Positions 1 to 14,534 of a DNA stretch of 64,000 nucleotides are shown piece by piece (position 1 is the stretch's first letter; each line of letters starts with the position of its first letter). The DNA is from Dermatophagoides farinae (Eukaryota > Arthropoda > Arachnida > Sarcoptiformes > Pyroglyphidae). A model generated the notes under the pieces. It made no database searches and was not told the origin of the DNA. It saw only the letters and a list, made by a program, of their open reading frames with translations. The translations under genes and the position numbers were made by a program. The stretch covers positions 3,467,001-3,531,000 of the forward strand of contig NC_134685.1 in the NCBI RefSeq assembly GCF_024713945.1. Reading direction: 5' to 3'.

Positions 1-3000
1 AATATTTATTTTGGATCAAATTAACATTTGAAAAACAGAAAATTCAAGGTTTGTCTCTCTCTTTCTCTCTCTCCCTATCTCACTCTCACACGCACTATCT
101 ATGCGAATATAGCAACGGCATTACAAATCGAAATAAATGTGGAGAAGAAAAATTACGACGTAGAGAGTAATATTTTTTTTGTTTTCCAAAAAAAATATCC
201 AGAATACAATCCACACTCACCATCATCAGATATTGATAAAGATGGTGATGATGATGAAATGTAAACATTTCACAAATGTAATGATGAATTAAACAAAAAA
301 GAAGTGATTCTCTCTCTCTCTCCCTCTCGTATCCAGAAACAGAATAATGATAATGGACACACAGATTTGAAAATAAATCCTTCGAAAGAGAAAAATGTCG
401 AAATGGATGATTTTCGGCAACTTGAAGCGGAACACAGACACATATACAAACAAAAACAATGAAATGATCAAAATATAAAAAAATGAAATGAAATCAAATT
501 CGAAAATCGTCGTCGTCTGTCTCTGTCTGTTTCTCTCTATGTTGTTGTCTTTACCAATTACAGACACTCTTTTTTTCCATTGCTCATCAATACATACACA
601 ACATACATACATTGCTGCGTTTAAATTTTCCTGTGTGTTCCTCTCCTTACCATCATTTTTTTTGATAGCTTGCTGGCTGCTGTCGTTTTTTTTTGATGCC
701 TGGTATATATTATATGACACTTGATGATGATGAATGATATTTCCTTTCGAAGATCCTACGACGACGACTATGATGATGATGAGCAAAAAAAGTGAGCCAT
801 GAACATACACACAAACACATGGAAAGAGAGAAAGGAGCAAATATGTATGATGGCTATATGGATTTGATTTGATTTGATTTGCTCCAAACACACAGACGCA
901 CACACAATGATTATCAATTGATGATCGATCACAAAATTGAAAAACAATCATCAAATAGTCAGAATCAAAGAACATTTATTAGTCGATTGTGAATAATTTC
1001 AAATGCTACAGGTTTTTCAAATAAACAAAAAAAAACAACAAATCAACGCCTGCGTACTGTTTATGGCGCCAAATTCAAAAATGAAAATTGTTTTTATTTA
1101 TTTCAAATAAAATGATTATAATAAAAAACAGAATCAACCGATTTTTTTCGATTGGTCGATTGATAAATTGATTAAGTAATCATCTCATGCATTTGGAAAT
1201 GGAATGAATGAAAATATGAAACATTAGATTCACAGAAAAGTAATGTTTTGACCTCATTATAATCATCATCAAAAAAAAAAAAAAAAAGAACAACAGCAGC
1301 AACAACAACCTGTCATCCACATGTTACTCTAGCTAGCAAGTGCACTACAATTCCATATAGCAATTCATCATCACCATCATTGTGGAACAAGATTTTTTTC
1401 GTTGTATGTCCCAAATTTTTCTCTTTTTAAACTTTCAATTTCTTTAAAGATTTGCTTTCTTTTCTTTCATTCGGGCCACCGAAAAAAGCCAAAAAATCAT
1501 CATCATTATGATTCCCATATTCAGCCTGCAAACGAGAAAAAAAATCTACAAAACAAAAAAATATTGAAATTAATCGACGAAAATGCAAACAAAAAAAATT
1601 ATTGCCAACGTGGAACCTGTTTCTTCTCTTCATTCACTCGTGTGTGTTGTTCCAGTAAGTATATGCGTCATTGTATGAGAAAACATGATTTGTTTATTAT
1701 GTTCACTTTTTGCTCATTATTTATTTTTTTTGTCCGAATTTTGGACGATGACAATTTCATTGATTCTCACAAAAAAAACAAAACCGACAATGAATGAATG
1801 AATGAATGATTGATGTTCAGTGCAACAAAAATAATGATATAGGATTCTTGTTTATCATTAAATAATTCACCAAAAAAAATTCACCGATATTTGTATACAA
1901 TTTGAGGATTTGTACATTTTTTTCCACACAAATGTTATCCAAAAAAAAAAATCGAATTCTGCAAACAAAATTTCTCTAATCGATAATCAGACACATATCT
2001 AATCTCTTTTCGTTAGGTCTATACAATGTATGTATGTACATTATCGATGTACATTGTGCGTTTTTTTCCAAAAAAAAAAAAAGAAATCAGAACTAAGAAT
2101 TTATCAATATGTGCACAGCAAACCTTGACTGACTAGAATTTGGTCGAATTACTGATAAGCAATCACTGATTAAATATTGAATTCAAAGCAAATGAAAAAA
2201 AATTGTCAAAAACAAAACCTGCAACAATTCCCCATCAAATCATTATCGGAGAAAAAACCGGATCATTTTTTTCAAATATTTAAATCAATGCAATGAATGA
2301 ATGAATAAAAATCGGGACAGTAGAGCACTGGGTAATGTCTGCATGTATGTGTGTGTGACCTACAGATGATGAGAGCAAGAAAAAAAAGAGATGTCATTCG
2401 AAAACTTTTGAATGAAACACGGTTATTATGATTATTATGATGGTGGTGGTGGTGGTGGTCGATTTTTCTCACCCATTTCACAACTATTTCATCGGAATTC
2501 ATTTTATTCCCTTTTCTCTATCGATCGGAACAAGACAAACGGCAAAAAAAAAATCTTAACCAACAAGTTTCCAGGTTGAAATTAGAAAAGTCAACCATAA
2601 GTAGTCGTAGTAGCAGTAATGATAATCATCATCCGATATAATAGATTTGAATTTTGACCTCAAAGATCCGAAACATACACAATCTCAATATTGTTGTATA
2701 GTCATCATCATCATCTGGGCGCCATTCATCATAGTCATCAATACAAAAAAAAACCGACTTTTTAGACCTGTATTTGTACCATATACGTGTATACCGGCGG
2801 TAAATAAAAAATCATCAAAAATAAAAGAGAAATATCCATGGCCATAGATTGTATATAAATAAATCCTATTGATAGTGGTGGTGGTTATCATTGATTCACT
2901 CTCTTAGTGTGTGTGTATAGTGCCACATTTCCTCATCCACATTCAACACTTACAGAAAGAGAGAAAGAAACATAAATTCAAAAGAAAAAAAGCTTGCGCA

Positions 3001-4834
3001 ACAAGTTATGTGTGTGTGTGTGTGTTCCCCCAACCATTCAAATAAAAGTCTGTTATTCTTTTTTAAAAAAAATTAGAAAAAAAACCGACCGACATTCATC
3101 CTAACAGCAAGTTATGGACAATGATATAGACAGTAAATATTAAAAAACCTGTTATATAAAAATTTTTGACTAAGTAAGTAGCCAGTATATGCATGGATAT
3201 CTCTAATGTTAAGGTTTTACCCGTGATAAAACTATTCAAACAATTTTTCCGATTATTTCATCTACATTAACGAACAAATGAATGATGGTTAATAGAACGG
3301 AATATTTGTGTATGTGTGTGATTCAAGTTGTTTTCCTTAGATTTCCAGATCATTTCTTGGTAGACAATACTGGAAAGAAAAATTGATGATGGAATATAAC
3401 GGGAGAAGAAAAAATCGAAGAAGTAGTGGTGGTGGTGGTGGTGGTCACACAAGCAACAATAATAATCTCTATGAAAGAAAGCAAGTGAAAAAAACATTCA
3501 AATTGCTGTTATGTAATTGTATTTTTGTATTCAATTTCTAACGAACAAAAAAACAAAAATCCGATTCAAATGATGATAAACAGACCAAAAAATTAAATTA
3601 ATTAACTAACGAAAAAAGAAAAAAGATAATCAAATGCAATAAAAAAAAAGTTTAAATTCAAGATTTTTCACAAAAAAAATCATCTTCATCATTAGAAAGA
3701 CCTTGCGGTCCAAGACGAAATTTATTTTGGGAGAATTTTTCATTTTTCAAAAGAGAAAACTTTCAGCCTAAATACAACATATTCACATTCATCACTACCA
3801 CCATCATCATCATCATCATAATCATCCAACAAAAGCCACAGGACATGAGGACAGATTATAAAAAATGCCACTTGAATGGAAAATGTGAAAATGATGATAA
3901 TAATGAAAAACGACAATTTCTTGTTCCATAATAGTCCGACAACAACATCATCGTCATCATCATGGATTCCTCAACATTCGAACAATCAAAAGCATGATGA
4001 TCCGTCTTTTTTTCAAGTGAACAAAAAGAGCTTTTCTCTCTCACATACTTCATTTTCACTTTTTGTGATGATGATGCCAAGATTTCTTTATTCGGACTGT
4101 TTGCTTTTACTTTTTTCTGTTTGTTTCCATCATGCTTACAACATCATTTTAATCAAAGAAAAAAAAACTCAAATCAGTTGAATTTGAAACCTTGTAATTA
4201 TCAATAAATTATTTAGGCCAATGAATATGGGTTTGATCAGATGAACATTTTTTTTCCGGAAAAAAATTTATCAAAATTCATCAACCAAAAGTGGACACAC
4301 CACACCTATTGTTTTTTTTTTAATTTCCCATCCAAAATCATACGCACACACCTGATTGGAAAATAAAACGCCACCCAAAAAATTCTTGGATTTTTGTTTA
4401 TACCAAATTCTATGGCCGTGTGCATAAGTGGCAAGTATGTTTTTTGATTTTAACCGAATCAATTCGACATTAATTTCTTGTTTTTTGATTGAAAATTGTT
4501 ATTTGTTTATCTCAATTTTGGGTGTAAGTAAAACCCATACAGTTGTTTTAGGCAATACGACTTGAATTTGCTTTGAAAAAAATGATAAAGATGGAATTGA
4601 CACCTACTAACAAACACTATACAGTTTGCAATATAAACTGGTGTATGTGGATTGGTTTTTATGCGAACAAACACACAAACAGACACAGAGAGAGAAAAAA
4701 GTCTTAATAATTTTTTTTTGCAATCAATAAACAAACAAACACATGAAATGCTACCATAATAATTGCAAAAAACATTAATCTCAAATTTCAAGAATTATCA
4801 GGAATTATCACGAAAGAAAAAAAGGAAAAAACAC
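1..4834. other. A+T-rich noncoding stretch, no supported gene
   Basis: Low-complexity DNA rich in poly-A/T runs and in CA, TG, CT, ATC and GGT microsatellites, for example a TG run near 3009-3024 and GGT runs near 2443 and 3430. Open frames here are short, dominated by repeat-encoded His, Ser, Cys or Ile runs, and match no protein I recognise. It could be intergenic or intronic sequence of a gene outside the window; nothing in it decides this. Confidence 0.6.
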
Positions 4835-5480
4835 CTACAGAGCTAAATACAGATTACAGAATTTTCTTATCTCATCGATGTCGTCATCTTTCAATGGCAA
4901 TGAACTGATATGAAACACTAAACATGTTATGTAATCATCAGGATTATTCGGGGGGTAAGAATTTAGAATCAAACAACAAAGGAATCCATAACATATTAAC
5001 ATTACCATTATTGATATCCTGTTTTGAATGTCGAATTCGTAGATGATGTTGTTGTGGCTGTTGTTGATTATAAAAATGTTGACGTTCTACAATATCATCA
5101 TCATCGCCAACATCGACATGATGATTATGAAAATCAATGACAATCATATTGTTGATATAATAGCACTAATCACACTGGTTGATTGGAAAATGAGAAACGA
5201 TCGTATTCAAGTTATCTTTAAAAATAACCACACATGTATATAAAGCAAAGTATATTGTTCAAACGAATCGGAACAACAATGGTTGACCATTAATTGAAAA
5301 TAATGATGATGATGATGATGACGATTGGAGTAGAAAAAAATCTTTGGACAATTGATCGATATAATTTTCATCATTTGGATGCTTCTTGTTACCACTATTA
5401 TCATCATCATCGTCACCATCATCAATCGATTGATTGATTTGTTGTTGTGTTGATTTAATAATACGGCTCGAATGAAACAT
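4835..5480 (-). CDS. Tentative three-exon gene, unknown product (about 152 aa)
   Basis: I do not recognise this protein. On the reverse strand an ATG at 5480 opens exon 1 (5480-5265), which has coding-like codon use. Plausible introns at 5264-5166 (GTTTGA...TTAG) and 5005-4918 (GTAATG...TTTAG) join it to exons 5165-5006 and 4917-4835, ending in TAG. The GTTTG-type donor is also used in the well-supported PPP1R21 gene nearby. The predicted protein is acidic and polar, with an Asp run near residue 23, a Ser run near residue 55, a second Asp run, a Gln/His-rich stretch, and a C-terminal segment beginning VFHISSLPLKDDD. No domain, signal peptide or membrane segment is evident. The frame closes through all three exons, but the splice sites were chosen by me and low complexity makes chance openness likely. 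Confidence 0.33.
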
Positions 5481-7997
5481 TGTTATCGAATATCGAACAA
5501 ATTGGATATTAATATTATCAAATAAAAAAACACAATCGATAAAATTTTTCTCAGAAAATAAAAAAAATTCCTGATTTTTTTTTTGAATAAAATCGACAAA
5601 TGTTTCAACAGGTTATGTACGACACAATGAAACGAAAAGCGGAATACAGTGAACAAAAAGAAACGAAAAATAAACGAATTGAAAGAGAAAAAAAAATGAT
5701 AAATCAGATGAAACAGAACAGATTCGCGATTCAAGTTTGAATTACCGGCCGATCGATCCAATCGACTGATCAGATGCGACAGAGAGAAAAATGAAAATAA
5801 ACTCTGATCCGTTTCAATCAAAGTCTACGGGCAAACTGAAATCTTTTGACAAAAAAAAAGGAAAAACCCGATAATAACAGCAACAACAACAACAGCCAAC
5901 CACCATCACAACAACAATCGAATACAAATACACATGACATAAATTTTGTCCGTCAAAAACGACGACAGAGATAGAGAGAAAAAGATGAAAAGACGAAGAC
6001 ATTTTTTTTCGTCCGTTCGTTCCGAATAGTAATACTGGGCGCCATAGTCGTAGTAGCCGAATTATGTTTTTTTTTGCTTTCCTGTTTTTATTTTCCACAA
6101 GTTAAAATTCAATATTGAAACACATCAAACACACAAACACACAGATGAGAGAGCAAAGCTAGTTGGCCAACATTTTGATCAACTTTTTTTTGTGTTTAGT
6201 TTTGTGTCGATATTTTGAATGCACACACCACAAATACAGTGTGATTGTATATATAATATATATACTGACTTATTATTATTACTGTTTGGTAATTCCAAAG
6301 GAGCCAACATGATAATACAATTGGATCTTGAGCTGAAGAAAAAAACTACTAAATTACTACTACTACAAAACTACATTACACATACATGCATACATGCATA
6401 CATAGCCATCAAAACACCACACACATCACAGGTATATTTTCAGGATGATGAATGAATGATTTTCAATGATATATCTCAAGACCTGTGTATATACAATGTG
6501 TGTGTGTCGGTGTGGATCCTTGATCGAAGATCATTTGGTGCCACACACACTGATACAAAGACATAGAACAGGTAATAATGCGCGTATTCCAATGATTATC
6601 ATCATCACCATCATGGTTATTACATGAAGATTTTTATTTTTTTGACTTTTTATTATTTCCATTTTTTCTGGACATTTCAAGATTTATGAAAAAGATTCAA
6701 TCATTGATGATACAAAGAAAAATTATTTAGTCACAATTATTAAATTAGTAAAAATCTTTTCTCTTTGATCACTTTTCCATTGAAAGAAGATGAATGATGA
6801 TAAAGAGTGGAAGAAAAATCTTCACTATCATCATCATTATGATCATTAGAAAATAGGTCAAACTTGAATCTTGGTCCATTCACCCACAAACACAAACCAT
6901 TCAATACATATCATACAGGTAGACACAGTTTCAAACACTCACACACAGATATGCTTTAATTGTTAGCCAACTAGATACCTGACTTACTGCCTTACTTAAA
7001 GTTAGTTAGTTACATAAGGATTCAACACACACACATGAAATAAACTAGTATGACTAGATGACCAAACAAACTGTCGATCGGATTGAAAAAAAAATGAAAC
7101 TTTCAAACCAGTCTGGCGTCCAATATAAAGCGACAGAAAAACACTTGAATATCACATACCACAAACAATAACAACAACCCGACTGACTGACCGATCAATC
7201 AATCAATTTTTAATCTTATTATTATAATTATATTATATAAACACATTGATTAATTGATAATCGATGATCGATATGGAAGCCCTGTGTGTGTAATGATGAT
7301 TGTTCACTAAAAAAATAAAATTGTATCTCACGATTCATAGCAGTAGTATGATTTAATCAATTAATCAACCAATCAATTAACCGGGAAAAAAATGAAATTC
7401 GGACAAAATATATAAATAATGGATTTATTTATTAAAAAAATTGCAATGTAAATAAGAAACGAATTGCATGATTCATTATATTCAATTCGAATAGCGACAA
7501 AAAACAACCAAGACAACAAAACCAGATCATAATCACAAACAAACAAACAAACAAACCACACTGTTACTTTATTTACATTTCATTCGTATATGATTCAATT
7601 ATAATGTTCCAGAGAAAATTTTATTATCAAGGTTCACTATACGAAAGCTATTGGAACTATTGGAACATTATCGTTTGTGTGTGTGTGTGTCAATTTTCAT
7701 TTCAATCATATGTGTGACAATTACGTTCTTTAGAAATCGAACATGAAAATGAAAAATTTTCTTTTTCTCCTCATCGTAATAATGATCATCAAGGAAAACT
7801 TGTTGTTGGCAACTATTACATCCACCTCATTATACTTTACATAATTGTCATTGGGATTGAAAAAAAGGATCAAAAATCAAAAATCAAAAATAGATGAATA
7901 AAACTTTCATGACACTACCGGCCCTATTAATACTTGACGATTCTCAGATCTTCATACATAGAAAACAAAATTTGAAAAAGATAAACACTAGCGCCAT
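5481..7997. other. Noncoding stretch with microsatellites
   Basis: Only repeat-driven open frames are present. Notable content: CAACAA runs near 5880, a TG run near 7675, an AAATC triplication near 7871, and TA-rich runs near 7230. A CTCF-like word lies at the right edge (7989-8002). I see no supported gene or RNA. Confidence 0.55.
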
Positions 7998-8738
7998 CTA
8001 GTCTAAAATACAGTTACTAATCAGTTTTAAAAAATTAAAAAGCGCGCCAATTTGTTTGTAAAAAAAATTCCACCTACCATTACCATAAATAGTGTCCATC
8101 ATCATCATCATTTTGTTATTCAATATAGTCGTCGTTGTTGTCGAGGGAGAAATTTTCAATTGTGAACGATTTAAACGTAGCTTAATATTTCGTTTCGATT
8201 GATTTTCCTTGGTTTGTTGTTGTTGTTGTTGTTGTTCATTATTATCATGAATGTTCAATACTTTGAATCGAAATGATAGATTTGTTTTTCCATTTGTTTT
8301 TCCAATTGTACTGCTACTGCTACTTTGATTATCAAATTTCATCATACTACGTGTACGAATGATTGAATTTTGTTGTTGTTGTCGTCGTCGTTTTGATTTG
8401 ATTATTCCAGCAGTATTATCATTAGATTCTTCGAATGATAATTTTTTCAAATTCAATTTCAATTTCAATTCATTATCCGTGTTATTATTGGTCATCATCT
8501 TTTTTCGGTAATTTTGTTGTTGTAAGTTTGTTGTTGATGATGACTTATTGTCATTTTTATCACTACTTTTATCATCATCATCATCATCATTATTATTATC
8601 AATCATATTATTCGATTTCGGGTGATTATTATTTGATTTTATAACAACAATCAATGATGATTTGGTTGTTTTGTTGTTTAATTGTTGTTCATTCGCTTTT
8701 ACAATTGATGATTTTGTTATTCTACTTCTTATGGCCAT
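7998..8738 (-). CDS. Hypothetical basic low-complexity protein (up to 246 aa)
   Basis: This is a single long reverse-strand frame with coding-like codon use, whose family I do not recognise. It starts with MAIRSRITKSSIVKA and is rich in Lys, Asn, Gln and Ser, with an Asp run near residue 50, a Gln run near residue 167 and a basic RRRQQQQ stretch. Three segments alternate hydrophobic and basic residues (LKLKLNLKKL, LSFRFKVL, IKLRLNRSQLKI), which could be short beta strands repeated between disordered linkers. The last 25 residues look like read-through. A GTAGGT donor at 8077 suggests the exon may end at 8078 and continue in an exon I cannot place. Nuclear localisation would fit the basic composition, but that is inference. 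Confidence 0.45.
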   Translation of the reverse strand: MAIRSRITKSSIVKANEQQLNNKTTKSSLIVVIKSNNNHPKSNNMIDNNNDDDDDDKSSDKNDNKSSSTTNLQQQNYRKKMMTNNNTDNELKLKLNLKKLSFEESNDNTAGIIKSKRRRQQQQNSIIRTRSMMKFDNQSSSSSTIGKTNGKTNLSFRFKVLNIHDNNEQQQQQQQTKENQSKRNIKLRLNRSQLKISPSTTTTTILNNKMMMMMDTIYGNGRWNFFYKQIGALFNFLKLISNCILD

Positions 8739-11700
8739 TTTCCTTTTCTTTGTTGTTGTTGTTGTTTCTTCAAATTATTGTTTAGGTTTCAAAGAGGAGA
8801 AAAAAAAATTTCCAATTCGATGAAAAAGCATTTTGATTTCGCTTGTTTTACATTAATCACAGCTATTTTCTGTTTGTTGGTTTTGTAATAATCACAGCAA
8901 GGTATTCGAAAAACAATGATAAAAAAACAACAATCACCTACATATGAAAGCGGTGGACAAAAAGGTGAAAAGTTAATTTCGTTTCAATGTATAGATGTAC
9001 ATACACAATATTCGAAAAAATGAATAATCAAACCAATGTGTCTTTTAAGTTGATTTGAAGAAAATTTTCCAACATTAACCAGATTGATAATTACGAGAAT
9101 AATAAATTTAGAATGATGAATAGAAATGTTTTTTGTGTGAAAAATATAGATCGACACCATCATCATCGTCGTTATTATAACCGGAACCATGATGTTTGCA
9201 CACATACACAACACACAATGAATTGTTCAATGTACTTTTGTCATGCAAGCATCTCTATACATTTACATGAACATGAATGGGAAAAAAATATTCCCGAAAA
9301 TAGTTATTGCAAAAAAATTTTCCTGCAAAAACAATCACAACAAAAACAAAAAAGTTAATTTCATTTCATTGCTTTCATCATTGTTTGATTGATTATTGGA
9401 CAAACAAACATAAAAAATGAATAAAAATTTCAATCCACAGTCCTCGATCATCGTCAGACGACGAAATGAAAACAACAACAAAAAAAAACTTGTGATTTCC
9501 GTTCCAAATTCACCCCAGGTCATCGGTTGTCTGGTGGATCTCTCACATACACATACACACAAAAAATTTATTTCTCATTTGCAAATCCATAATAATGATG
9601 ATGATGACATTCTAAAAATATCCTCACTATATTCATTTTGGTGGCCATGCATGTATATATGTCCGTTAGCAAGAAAAAAAAATTTCAGGGGAAAAATGAA
9701 ATGAAAATTATTTATGGCAATTTTAGTAACGAAAAAAAACGAAAATATTTTTCATTTTTTGTGAATAATGTGACAATTACAATGTTTGGCTGCAACAAGA
9801 ATGCATGATGCATCTGCCGTTATTTTTTCTTCTCGTCTTCTATGAAAAAAACTAGGTTAATTATTCAACATTAAAGTTGACACGCGAAAACATCTTGAAA
9901 CATGATAACAAAACAAAACAAAAAAAAATCCATCAACTGACTGACCAACAAAAAAAACAATGATCATTATCACCTGAAAAAGACGCCCAGAAAAAACCCC
10001 AGGAAAATCAAATTGTTTTACCACCAACAACTAACTAACAAACAGCTACAGATCATCACACATATTTATTTATGGTAAAAACAAATAACAACAACAACAT
10101 ATATTGTGTTCTATATACTTACCAGAGAGAGAGAGAGAGAGAGTTCATTTCATTTCATTTCTCCAACAACAAAAAAAATACCACTACCAACTTTTGAAAA
10201 AGTAAACGGTTTTATGATATGTATGATGATTGCAAGAAATAACTTGATCCTTGAATCCAACCAGAAAATGTTGGTCATGGTCTCGACACCTCTGATTGAA
10301 TTATTTGCTTGTTTGGTTGGTTGGTTTGTTGGTGATGGTCATCTGGTACTTGGATATTTTTTTTTTAATGAAATATAAATTGTTTTTATATCTGGTGCCT
10401 CTAATAACAAAGGCCACTTTGGCAATTTATCATTATGATGTCATAATGATCATTACCACCACTACAGCAATCATCGGTCGATTGGTGGTAATGAAAAGAA
10501 TTTCTACAGAATTTTTTTTCACAAACAAAAAATCAATGAATGCAAAATTCCGAAACGAAACGAAAAATGAAAATCAAAGTCAAGGAAAAAAAGCAAATAT
10601 AAACACAAAATGAAAATGAATACCTAATTCAAGGACAATAACAATGTTGTATTCTCCACCGTTACTGCCATCATCATCTTGATCATGGCAGTAAAGAAAA
10701 ATTTTCTTATTTTTCTTTTCAAAAGAAATGATTGATTGATCAATCAATCAATCTATCTATCGATCGATCGATCTATCGACCGATAATAATTAGATTGGCA
10801 AGTAGATAGGTAGTTGATATAAATCAAAAGAAATGATGCACGATAAAAAAAAACATGAAATGTGAATTGCTCAACTACCAGAAAAAAAACAGAAAAATTA
10901 AATGTTGAAAATGAAAAATAAATCGATTAATCGATTGTGAATATACCAATTCAAGGCCCAAACCTATCTTTTGAATAAAAACATATCGATCGAATTTCGA
11001 ACCAAATTTGAAGTTTATTTGCTTCTGGATCTGGGAAACAATGATGAGAATAGTCCATGTGAAACAAACCAAATAAAATTCACGGTTAACAACATAAAAC
11101 GATAAAACCAAAAGCTCAAATTTTAGATAGATAGTTCAAAAGTACAATTTTCTTCATCTTATTTCACAGAAGGACGATGACGTCAATTTGGAACCAATTT
11201 TTCTTGGTACAATGAACTCGTTTTTGTTCGTTTGTTCATAATAATCAGATTAATCATTAAATAATCAATTTTTTACTCTCTTTAAGCATTTTTTCTGATT
11301 GAAATGCAGTTCTATATTGTAACAATTTCAAAACAAAAACAAAATGAAGAGAGTCAAACAAAATAAACAATATCTGATCTCATCATTCATTCATTACAGA
11401 TGGTGATGATGAGGCTGATGAACACCTGAAAATAAATGAATTTGCCAATCAATCAAAAATTAGAATTGCTAGGTTTATGTCGTTTTTCCTTTTACATTCT
11501 TTCTGTTTATACAACGACAACAACAAAATCCTGATTATGATAATGATCTTACCACTTTCCATTTTTTTGCCATTTTCTTTCATTCATCAATAAGGGAATG
11601 ATTGGAAAAAACCGGCTTTCCAATACAAATATTCAAATTCAAATTGTCTATTTTTAAACATTTTTTCTTCTTAGCTTTCAATAGATAATAATAATCCATC

Positions 11701-14534
11701 ATTATTTTGTTTGTGTCAAATAAACTACAACAACAACACACACACACATTTGGTAATCAAAGAAATTTTCTTCAAAGTTTTGATTTTGTTGTCGTTGTTT
11801 ACAGCGAACGGTAAAAAAACAACAACGAACAAAATTAAGAATTGTATGAACATCAACTTAGCCATGTATCATCGTCATCACAATTATTTACTTTGTTTTT
11901 TTCTTGTCGATTTATTTGGCTACTGAATTTAGCATAGGAAAAATTCCAAATTAAATCAAAAGAAAAAAACTAGTTCAGTATGTCAAAAGCTGTTGCTGCT
12001 CTATGAATCTCAACTACAGTATCACAAAAACAAAAAAAGTCATAGCAAATCACACACACATCAATTAAAAAAATATTGCCATTGTGGAACGATCCAAAAC
12101 AAGAAACAAACCGGTAATTCAGCAGCAACAACAGTGACTAAGTAGCAGTTGAAAATTTTTAATTTCAAATTCAAAGAATAGAAATTCATTCCATTGACAT
12201 ACTAACATATTGACACTGTTGTTGGCTTTTTCGGAATTTTCTATCATCTTTCTGTCATTATCGTCTTTTTTTGAATAAATTCCAAAATGAGTGAATGGAT
12301 ATGATATATCAAAATGAAATGGATATATAAAATGTGTCTTCATCATCATGTAATCCTTGATGATGCAGCAATTATATTTTTATTGCAAATATCAAAACAA
12401 AAAAAACTTGCTCGTATTATTGCTAGTATTATGGATTGTCAATTGCAATTTTCAAAAAAACACTCATACCACGACGCTGGTTTGTTGTAATCTTTTTTTT
12501 TCTATTTAATGAAAACGAAGTAAAGTAAAGTAAAAAAAGGGATATCATGGCAGTGTTGTCACATCAAAATTTTATATATTTGCACGTACTACTCTCACTC
12601 ACTCATACATACAAATAAAACACGTATCCTTGACTTTTTTCTCTATCAACTTCCAAATACAGCAAAAAACAGAACACAAACATGCACATTGATGAAAAGG
12701 AAAATTTCACATACACAACAACCTGAATGTGGATAGGTTTTTTCAATGTTGGCAAAGGAAAAAAAATCCTTCAGATTCAAAGGATTTCCGTTGAATGAGT
12801 TGCATAACAAATGTAGTGAATTGAAAGAAATTCGAAAAATTTCACTTACCCTGGACCTGATCATAGATTGTAGGACAAAAATCGAAATTGATTTTATTTG
12901 TTTGAAATTTAAAAATTTTTTCTCATATTCTTGATTATCATCACCACTGTTGATAATTAAGTTTTATCTTAAAAAATGATGAATAAATTTTACATTTAGG
13001 CAGACAATCAATTAATTCTGTCCAAACGTTCAATTATCGAACACAAACAAAACAAAAAACAAAAAAAAAATAAATAAAGAGGAAGTGCAAGCGATAACGA
13101 TAACAATCGATATAATCGATTATGATGATTCGAATGTGATAAAAACATTCGAAAAAACTTGGTAAAAACACAACACCGGATAATTATCGGATGAAATCCA
13201 ATGTCGTTTGGAATGTGAAAACTTGAATAGTTAAATCAATTTTTGATCAATATGATTTTAGCCAGCAAGCAACCACTTGATGGACTTGATTTTTTTCTTA
13301 TTTTCTGCTGAAACATTGCTGATCGATCAAAAATTGATTGATCATCATTACAAAAATGATGACATTGATTATAAATTATTTTTTATATTTAATTTTCTAC
13401 GTTTAAAATAATGATGATGATTTGATAATATCGATTCCATTATCATCAATTTCCAATTGATTTGAATATTATCCATTATCACCATTATTGATTGATCCAT
13501 TGTTGTTGTCGTTGTGACTGATGGATCTTTTTCATTTAGATTTACATTTTCTTATTCACTTTTTTGTTTGATGAAATTTATGTCAAATAAAACGCGAATA
13601 CACAACACAAACAAAACGCAAACACAAAAATGAGTTTTTTTTTCGTTTTCGTAATTTTTGTTTTGTATTTACAGTTATTATAACTGACTGATGCTTACTT
13701 GTTTGTTTGTGTGATGAACGTACTACTACGAACAACAACAACAACAACAATGAAACATGCACATAAATTGAAGAAATAGAAAACTTGTGTCTCCTTTACA
13801 ACAACAACACAAAACTTGGAAATTTTCTTACCTTTTTTAACGACGACGACGACGATGATGTTGATGAGAGAAACACAAACAAGACGAAGACAGGACATGT
13901 AACAAAAAACACACAGATGACGACGACGACGACGACTGCTCTGTTTGAATGTTTAGAATTTTATGTTGAGATTCGATTCGTCAGATTCTGTGCACGATCG
14001 TACGAAATCAATTGATCATTGAATTTGAAGAATTAAATCAGATTAGAGAATTATAATTAATTTCATGACAAATTTGATATAATATTCGATGATTGACTGT
14101 AGTTTGGCTAATTTTTTTTTCTTTCAATTCATTATGCTGTATTTTGATTGTTTCGACATCCATATGATAATGGCGATCTTTGTTTATATATTTCTCTCTC
14201 TCTTGTTTGAAATTGGATTTGCTTGATTTGAATCGCTCGGTCGGTCGGTGTGTTTAAATTTTGACATTTTGCCCGAATGGATCCTGTTTGAAATTTTGTT
14301 TTTTGTTTGTTGATCATTAAAATTTCTATATAGATGATGCACAGAGGTGATGATGATGATGGATAAAAAATTGAAAAAAATGCATAAAAGAGACAATAAC
14401 AACATCTATGAACGACAACGATCGAGTGTCAAAAAAAATCAGCTGATTTTGTTCAAACCAAAATAATAATCAAACAAAAGCAACAACAACAACAATTGGA
14501 ATTAGAATTAGAATTTTTCGTTTAATTTTTGAAA
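8739..14534. other. Long noncoding stretch
   Basis: A+T-rich sequence with GA (10125-10144), GATC/GATT (near 10735-10785), CAACAA and GACGAC (near 13843 and 13920) microsatellites. Open frames are short, and none combines a conserved motif with splice sites. Part must contain the MED6 promoter just before 14535. No tRNA or transposon is apparent. Confidence 0.55.

Noticed and set aside
289-975. 228-codon reverse-strand frame
   Set aside because: Encodes low-complexity Cys/Val/Ile/Phe runs from CA/TG and CT repeats, with no domain and no splice-supported extension.
5869-6098. 94-codon reverse frame with a Cys run
   Set aside because: Produced by a CAACAA microsatellite read in the Cys frame.
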